Origin: Tamarix chinensis
Lineage: Eukaryota > Streptophyta > Magnoliopsida > Caryophyllales > Tamaricaceae
Direction: 5' to 3'
Length of the DNA: 64,000 nucleotides
NCBI GenBank assembly: GCA_030549775.1
Contig: CM060180.1
Coordinates: 90,852,172 to 90,916,171 of the forward strand
Part shown: piece after piece, positions 59,061-64,000 of the stretch
How the letters are laid out: each line of letters starts with the position of its first letter
Numbering within the stretch: the first letter of the stretch is position 1
The notes under the pieces: model-generated
Database searches by the model: none
The model's input: the letters and a program-made list of their open reading frames with translations, nothing else
Told to the model about the DNA's origin: nothing
Made by a program: the position numbers and the translations under genes

Positions 59061-60045
59061 CTCTGCAACACTACAACGAATGAGGGAAAAAAGAAGGAAA
59101 AAGAGGCGGTGGTTGGTGGCAATGGCCGGAGACAGTGAGGGGTAAGGTTGGGTCGACCTTGGTGATTGGTCCACTGACCAAATGGCGGCGAGTGGTGGTG
59201 GATTGGGTAGTGCAAATGCTGAAAACAGAGAAAGAAGGGGGAAGAAGAAGGAGGAAGGGGAAGGTTAAGGAGGTGAGGCATGATAATAAAATAGAGGAAT
59301 GGAGGGGTATATATACTAGTATGGTGGGGTGCCAAGGAGGAGAAAAATGGCTGGGGACATGATGGCATGTGAACGGGGAAAAACATAAGGGATGATGGTG
59401 ATGATGGTAGAGCATGAGGGTGACGAAGGCAGTAGGGGAAGAAGTGGAGGGTGATGGTGATGGTTCCCGTGAGGGTGGTGCACGAAGGAGATGTGCACGA
59501 GAGATAAAAGTAGGGAGAAGGTGATGGTTGCTGATGGTCGAACAAAGTAGCAGTAGAATGTTGGTGAAATGATGGTGGTGTGTATATATGAAGAGAAGAA
59601 GAATAATAAGATAGGCACGAGGGATGGCAGGGATGGTGTCATGGTGTATGTGTGAGGGAAAGTGGATGGTGGTGGAGTAGAGGAGCTAAACTCCTTCTTG
59701 CCATAGGGAAAGATGGTGCAGGAGAAGAAGAAAAAAGAAAAGAAAAGAAAATGGAAGAAAGGAGGAAAATAAAAGGAGAAAGAAAAGGAAAAATATAGAA
59801 GGGTTAGGGGATTAAGATTATATTAGGTGATTTTTGATTAGCCAAGTAATTTTATTACTGAAAATTTTAGCTGGTTTTGATTTTGGTTTATGAATTATGT
59901 TTTTTCTGATTCAAGGTTTTGGTTTTGGTTAAAGTTTTGTGATTAAGAAATTTAGTTAAGGCTAAAATAAGGTTTCTTGATATTAGAATCAAATTAGGGA
60001 ACTAATGATGTGGGATTAGGCTAATAAAATTTTTGGGGTTTTACA

Positions 60046-60290
60046 AGCTACATCACCGAGTTGTATAACCCATGACACTCTACCTAGTGATACACAAAAC
60101 CTTAGAAGAGAGGGTAAGGAGCAACGTAAAGCTATTACCCTTAGATCAAGTATGGAAATTACACCTCCGTACAAATAGGATAGAATTAAGGATGAGCCTC
60201 ACCCTAATAAATGGGAAAGTAACGTGGAACCCTCATAGAGAAGGTTAAACCGTGCACATTGCACCTTCCTAACTAAAGACTAATTCTACC
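60046..60290 (+). pseudogene. Athila-type gag, C-terminal part
   Basis: After the nested LTR the text continues 'LPSDTQNLRREGKEQRKAIT' then 'LRSSMEI' (60080-60165), the well-kept linker between gag and protease in Athila-type elements. It supports the exact insertion point of the solo LTR. Confidence 0.7.
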
Positions 60291-60649
60291 ATAAACCTAG
60301 AAGAAGACACCTCTTCAATACCCGAGCTAGAAATGAATAGTAAACTATTGTTGAACATCATTCCTAAACTATTATTCCATCACCACCTTTCCCTTAGTGA
60401 CTTGAATAGCAGTAGTAAGATAAGAAATTTGATAAGATCTTAGAGATACTTCGTCAATTGCATATAAACATCCCATTGGTAGAAGACCTCTAATATATGC
60501 CTAATTATGAAAATTTTTTAAAGGACATATTAACATGAAAGAGAAGACTATGTGAGTTTGAGATGGTAGTAATGACCCGGGGATGGAGTTTGATTTTCTT
60601 ACAAAAACTACCTAGACAATTATAGGACCATAGTAGTTTCACTATCCCT

Positions 60650-63600
60650 TTCCATCGGTAATAAGTATAGTGATAAGGCCCTTTATGACCTCGGTGCTAG
60701 TACCAATCTGATGCCTATGTCCATTTTTAGGAAGTTAGATATTAGGGAAGCAAGGCCTACCACTGTCTCCCAATAAGTAGCTGATCAGTCATATTTCCAC
60801 CCTAAAGGAAATATGAAAGATGTGTTTGTAAGGGTATATTAGTTCATCTTCCCCATAAACTTCATAATCATTGACCATGAAGCCGACAAGGAGGTACCTA
60901 TCATTTTGTCTAGGCCTTTCTTGGCCATTAGTAAGACCCTTATAGATATGCAGAAGAGAGAACTAATGATAAGGGTTAATAAGGAGCATATAACCTTCAA
61001 TGTTTTCAATTCAATGAAACTACCAAAAGATGATCTTGATGAGTGTTCACTAGTTGACATTATTAATTTAACTATTTTTGACAAGTTTAAAGTAGGAAAA
61101 TTTCATGAGGAATCTAGGTTGTTTGACGAAAACCATCTAAGTAGAAGTTACCCTACTCATTATTCCAGTGAGTAGGATGAAAAAGACATGGCAAAGTGTA
61201 GCTAGATAAATTACTCAACTCCTCAAGAACCTTTTGGTCTAAACAACAAAGAGATGTAGCCAATCAAACCATCAATTGAGGAGCCTCCCAAGCTGGAAAT
61301 TAATCCATTAATAGCTCACTTGAAGTATGCATATTTAGGTATGGAGGATACCCTACTAATTAATATATCATCTACCTTACCTAAATTTCAGCAGGACCAG
61401 CTGGTCAATCTGCTACAAAAACACAAGAAGATAGTAGGATAGACCATGACAGATATCCATGGAATTAGTCCAACATTATGCATGCACACGAATTTTCTAG
61501 AAGACCCATCAAGTCATTAATTAAGCAATAGAGAAGGCTAAACCTAGTAATGAAGGAGGTAGTGAAGAAGGAAATCATTAAATGGCTTGACATAGGTATC
61601 ATCGATCCAATATTCCACATCAATTGAGTAAGTCCTATTCAATGTGTCCCAAAAAGAGGAGCGATGACTGTCATTCAAAATTCTGAAAATAAATTGATCA
61701 CAGCCTAGAAAGTCATAGGATGGCATATTTTCATGGACTATAGAAAACTCAACAAAGTTATTTGGAAAGATCATTTCCCCCTTCCTTTTATTGATCAAGT
61801 GCTTGATAAATTGATAGGAATGAATTTCTATTATTTTTTTGAATGGATAATCAGGTTATAATCAAATAGCCATTACACCAGAGGATCAACATAAAACCAT
61901 ATTCACATGCCCCTATGACACCTTTGCCTTTTGACGAATACCTTTTGACCTGTGTAATGAACCCGCAACTTTTTAGCGATGCATGATGGCTTTATTCAAA
62001 TACATGGTAGTAGATATTGTAGAGATTTTTATGGATGATTTCTAATCTTGGAGATAGTTTTAAGGATTTATTGAAAAACTTAGAGAGAGTGTTGGTAAGG
62101 TGTGGAGAGACCAACTTAGTCCTTAACTGGAACAAATATCACTTTATGGTTTAGGAATGTGTAGTGTTAGGTCATAGGGTCTCACTTAAATGACTGGAGG
62201 TTAATAGGGCAAAGGTGGAGGTCATAAAACTTTACCTTCTCCAACCATTGTTAGGAGTGTGAGAAATTTTCTTGGACATGCTGGATTCTACCAAAGATAT
62301 ATCAAGGACTTCTCCAAAATTAGTAAACCCATTTTTGAGTTGTTGGAATAGAGTAGAAAATTTGAGTTTGGTGAGTTTTTTATGGCATCCTTTGAAAGAA
62401 TAAAGTTATACAAACTAAAGCCCCTATTATTATAGGACCGAACTAGACTATACCATTTGAACTAATGTGTGATGTGAGTGATTGCATTATAGGAGAATTC
62501 CTAGGGCAATAGAAGAACAAGATCTTACATGACACTTACTATGCTAGTAAAACACTCAACAAGGCTCAACTAAATTACACTGGTACAAAAAAGGAATTAT
62601 TGGCAGTAGTATTTGCATTTGATAAGTTTCGATCTTATCTCCTAGGAAGTAAAGTGGTTGTAATTACTAACCATGCTGCTATTCATTTTTTAGTTCCTAA
62701 AAAAGATGCAAAACTTATATTATTAAGATGGATCTTACTTTTGCAGGAATTTGATGTTGAAATTATGGATTTTCAATGGAAAGATAATAAAATTGTAGAC
62801 CATCTCTCTAGAGTAGAAGGATACAATAAGAATAAAAAAAGTATGGATTAAGAAAAACTTCTCTAATGAACAACTTCTGATAGTTAGGTAGGGTCAACCA
62901 CCCTAGTATGCAGATGTTACAATTACTTGGCATGCAAAATACTACCCCCTAACAAATCTTGCCAAGATTTGAAGAAATTATTTCATGACCTCAAATACTA
63001 CTATCGGGATGAATCATTCCTATTTTACCAATGTGCTGATGGGCTAATGACAAGGTGTGAAGTGAAGAGGAAATTAACGAGATCTTGGTCACCTATCACC
63101 ACACAGCTTATGGAGGTCATTTTAGAGGCATAAGGATTACAACGAATGTCCTACAAAGTGGCTTTTACTGGCCCACCATATTTAAGGATGTTAGGGAAGA
63201 AGTCCAAAATTATGAGTAATGTCAATGAATTGGGAACATATTCGCAAAAGAATGAAATGCTTGAAATGGAAATTTTAGAAGTGGAATTATTTGATGTTTG
63301 GGTATTGATTTCATGGGTCCAATTCTGTCCTCCTTTGATAATGAATACATTTTGGTAGTAGTGGACTACGTGTCCTAATGGATAAAGGCTGCTACAACAC
63401 CAACTAACAATGCTAGGGTAGTGATCCACTTCTTGCAATAGAATGTTATCACACGATTCAGAACTCCCAAGGCAATCATTAGTGATGATGGCACAAATTA
63501 TTGCAATAAGTTGTTTCAACAAATTATACAAAAATATGGGATTCATCACAGAGTAGCCACTGCTTATCACCCATAGTCAAATGATCAAGCTAAGCTTTCT

Positions 63601-63660
63601 AATAGGGAAATTAAAAGAATTTTAGAGAATGTAGTCAACCCTACTAGAAAAGACTGGTGA
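60650..63660 (+). pseudogene. Athila-type pol: protease, RT, RNase H, integrase
   Basis: Protease: 'ALYDLGASTNLMPMSIFRKL' (60677-60736; active Asp in DLGAS) and 'EVPIILSRPFLAISKTLIDM' (60891-60950). RT: 'MKEVVKKEIIKWLDIGIIDP' (61549-61608), 'DYRKLNKVIWKDHFPLPFID' (61738-61797), 'YNQIAITPEDQHKTIFTCPY' (61856-61915) and FMDDF (62029-62043), the YxDD site. RNase H: 'YYASKTLNKAQLNYTGTKKE' (62540-62598), 'HAAIHFLVPKKDAK', 'WILLLQEFDVEI', 'DHLSRVE' (62818). Integrase: 'NEMLEMEILEVELFDVW' (63251-63303), 'PKAIISDDGTN' with Asp and 'SNREIKRILENVVNPTRKDW' with Glu (63599-63658). Dozens of stops and shifts; cannot be active. Confidence 0.82.
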
Positions 63661-64000
63661 ATGCTAGATAGAAAGCGTGTTCCATATGTCATGAAGACAA
63701 ATGCACTGATGTTCCCTATCCTACAAGAATATTCAACTATATAAGGTGTTAGGCGACCGCTCAACATGTAGGCATGGTCCTTCGCACTCTCTCTCATATA
63801 TATCTTACATATCTAACGCTACTTTTTACAATATCTGCCCCACCCTCCCATTATTTTTATTTTTACCTACCCCTCCCCTTATTTTTCTTTTTAAGTCGCA
63901 TCTCATCTATCCATTCTCACCACTCCACCCATTATTCTTTGCTCCTAATGTTGAAGAAAGTTTTGCAAAGTCTTTCATTATAGGAAGAACACCTTCTTAA
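63661..64000. other. Unassigned sequence at the window end
   Basis: Gypsy similarity ends after the integrase core. The rest is C/T-rich on the plus strand; frames at 63746-64000 are low-complexity. Possibly the leader of another LTR. Confidence 0.4.

Larger units (their letters stand above)
57106..60045 (-). mobile_element. Inverted solo LTR, family A copy 3, in the Athila gag
   Basis: 2940 bp. On the minus strand it starts TGTAAAACCCC (60045) and ends GGGGTATTACA (57106). AGCTA stands on both sides (57101-57105 and 60046-60050), a perfect target duplication, and gag reading continues across it. The leader (59790-59040 minus) gives low-complexity frames rich in Pro, Ser and His, which are not genes. 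Hairpin units (57720-58110) and TTGCA...TGCAA words (58810-59060) are inside. The last 600 bp match those of LTR-A1. Confidence 0.85.
55489..63660 (+). mobile_element. Athila-type Ty3/gypsy retrotransposon, internal region, decayed
   Basis: Primer site, gag with CCHC knuckle, aspartic protease, reverse transcriptase, RNase H and integrase follow one another on the plus strand, the Ty3/gypsy order. The domain texts resemble the non-chromodomain Athila/Tat branch ('ADHLSRVE'-like end of RNase H, 'FDVWGIDFMGP' at the integrase). A 2940-bp solo LTR lies inside gag. The element stops after the integrase core at about 63660; envelope-like region, polypurine tract and 3' LTR are missing. Numerous stops and frameshifts. 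Confidence 0.82.

Noticed and set aside
59042..59642. Minus-strand frames of 108-167 codons
   Set aside because: They fall in the C/T-rich leader of inverted LTR-A3; His/Pro/Ser-rich low-complexity peptides only.
1..64000. CRISPR arrays, bacterial operons, tRNA or rRNA genes
   Set aside because: None seen. The regular repeats present are microsatellites, LTR arrays or CACTA subterminal repeats; the sequence is plant nuclear.

Overview
This is a stretch of nuclear DNA from a flowering plant. It is AT-rich, its one convincing host gene has GT-AG introns and belongs to a plant-only protein class (pseudo-histidine phosphotransfer protein), and nearly everything else is plant transposable elements of every major superfamily. 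The species cannot be named from the sequence. All coordinates below come from reading the sequence by eye; no search or alignment was run.

Layout. 1-484 is a small LTR element (TRIM) sitting in a long solo LTR (family B, 485-4845). That LTR and a second solo LTR (family A, 5293-8511, perfect ATTTG target duplication) break up an old hAT transposase pseudogene (4846-5292 and 8512-10080). 10476-17793 is a PIF/Harbinger element with TTA target duplication and both of its genes, a Myb/SANT-like protein and a DDE transposase, each broken by stops. 17797-20700 is the main low-copy island and carries a five-exon minus-strand gene (18434-20126) for an AHP6-type inhibitor of cytokinin signalling, in which the phospho-accepting His is Asn83. 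21176-21836 is an inverted piece of LTR family B, into which a CACTA element (21837-25288) inserted; the CACTA carries a minus-strand DUF4216 plus Ulp1-type peptidase gene and is cut by another family B LTR and a copia remnant (25289-27720). 29140-29640 is a second, GC-richer, low-copy patch.

30244-43177 is a large Mutator-like element with about 210-bp terminal inverted repeats and a 9-bp target duplication (8 of 9 matching). It has two convergent genes: a MuDR-type transposase (minus strand, right half) and, in the position occupied by mudrB in maize MuDR, a gene for a GRF-zinc-finger, coiled-coil, tail-anchored protein. A 5.3-kb solo LTR (31874-37141) with hairpin arrays and a minisatellite has split this second gene. 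This element is the most unusual thing in the window.

43187-45723 is AT-rich spacer with MITE and LTR remnants. 45724-49851 is a further family B solo LTR with a hAT-like MITE inside it, and 50326-53473 is a diverged relative. 55489-63660 is an Athila-type Ty3/gypsy element (tRNA-Asp primer site, gag, protease, RT, RNase H, integrase), with a 2.9-kb inverted solo LTR (57106-60045, AGCTA duplication) inserted in its gag. The last 340 bases are unassigned.

How it fits together: only the AHP6-like gene looks intact and functional. The rest is a nest of decayed elements. Their stops and site differences are strongly biased to transitions, as expected for long-methylated DNA, and several family A and B retroelements remain only as solo LTRs.
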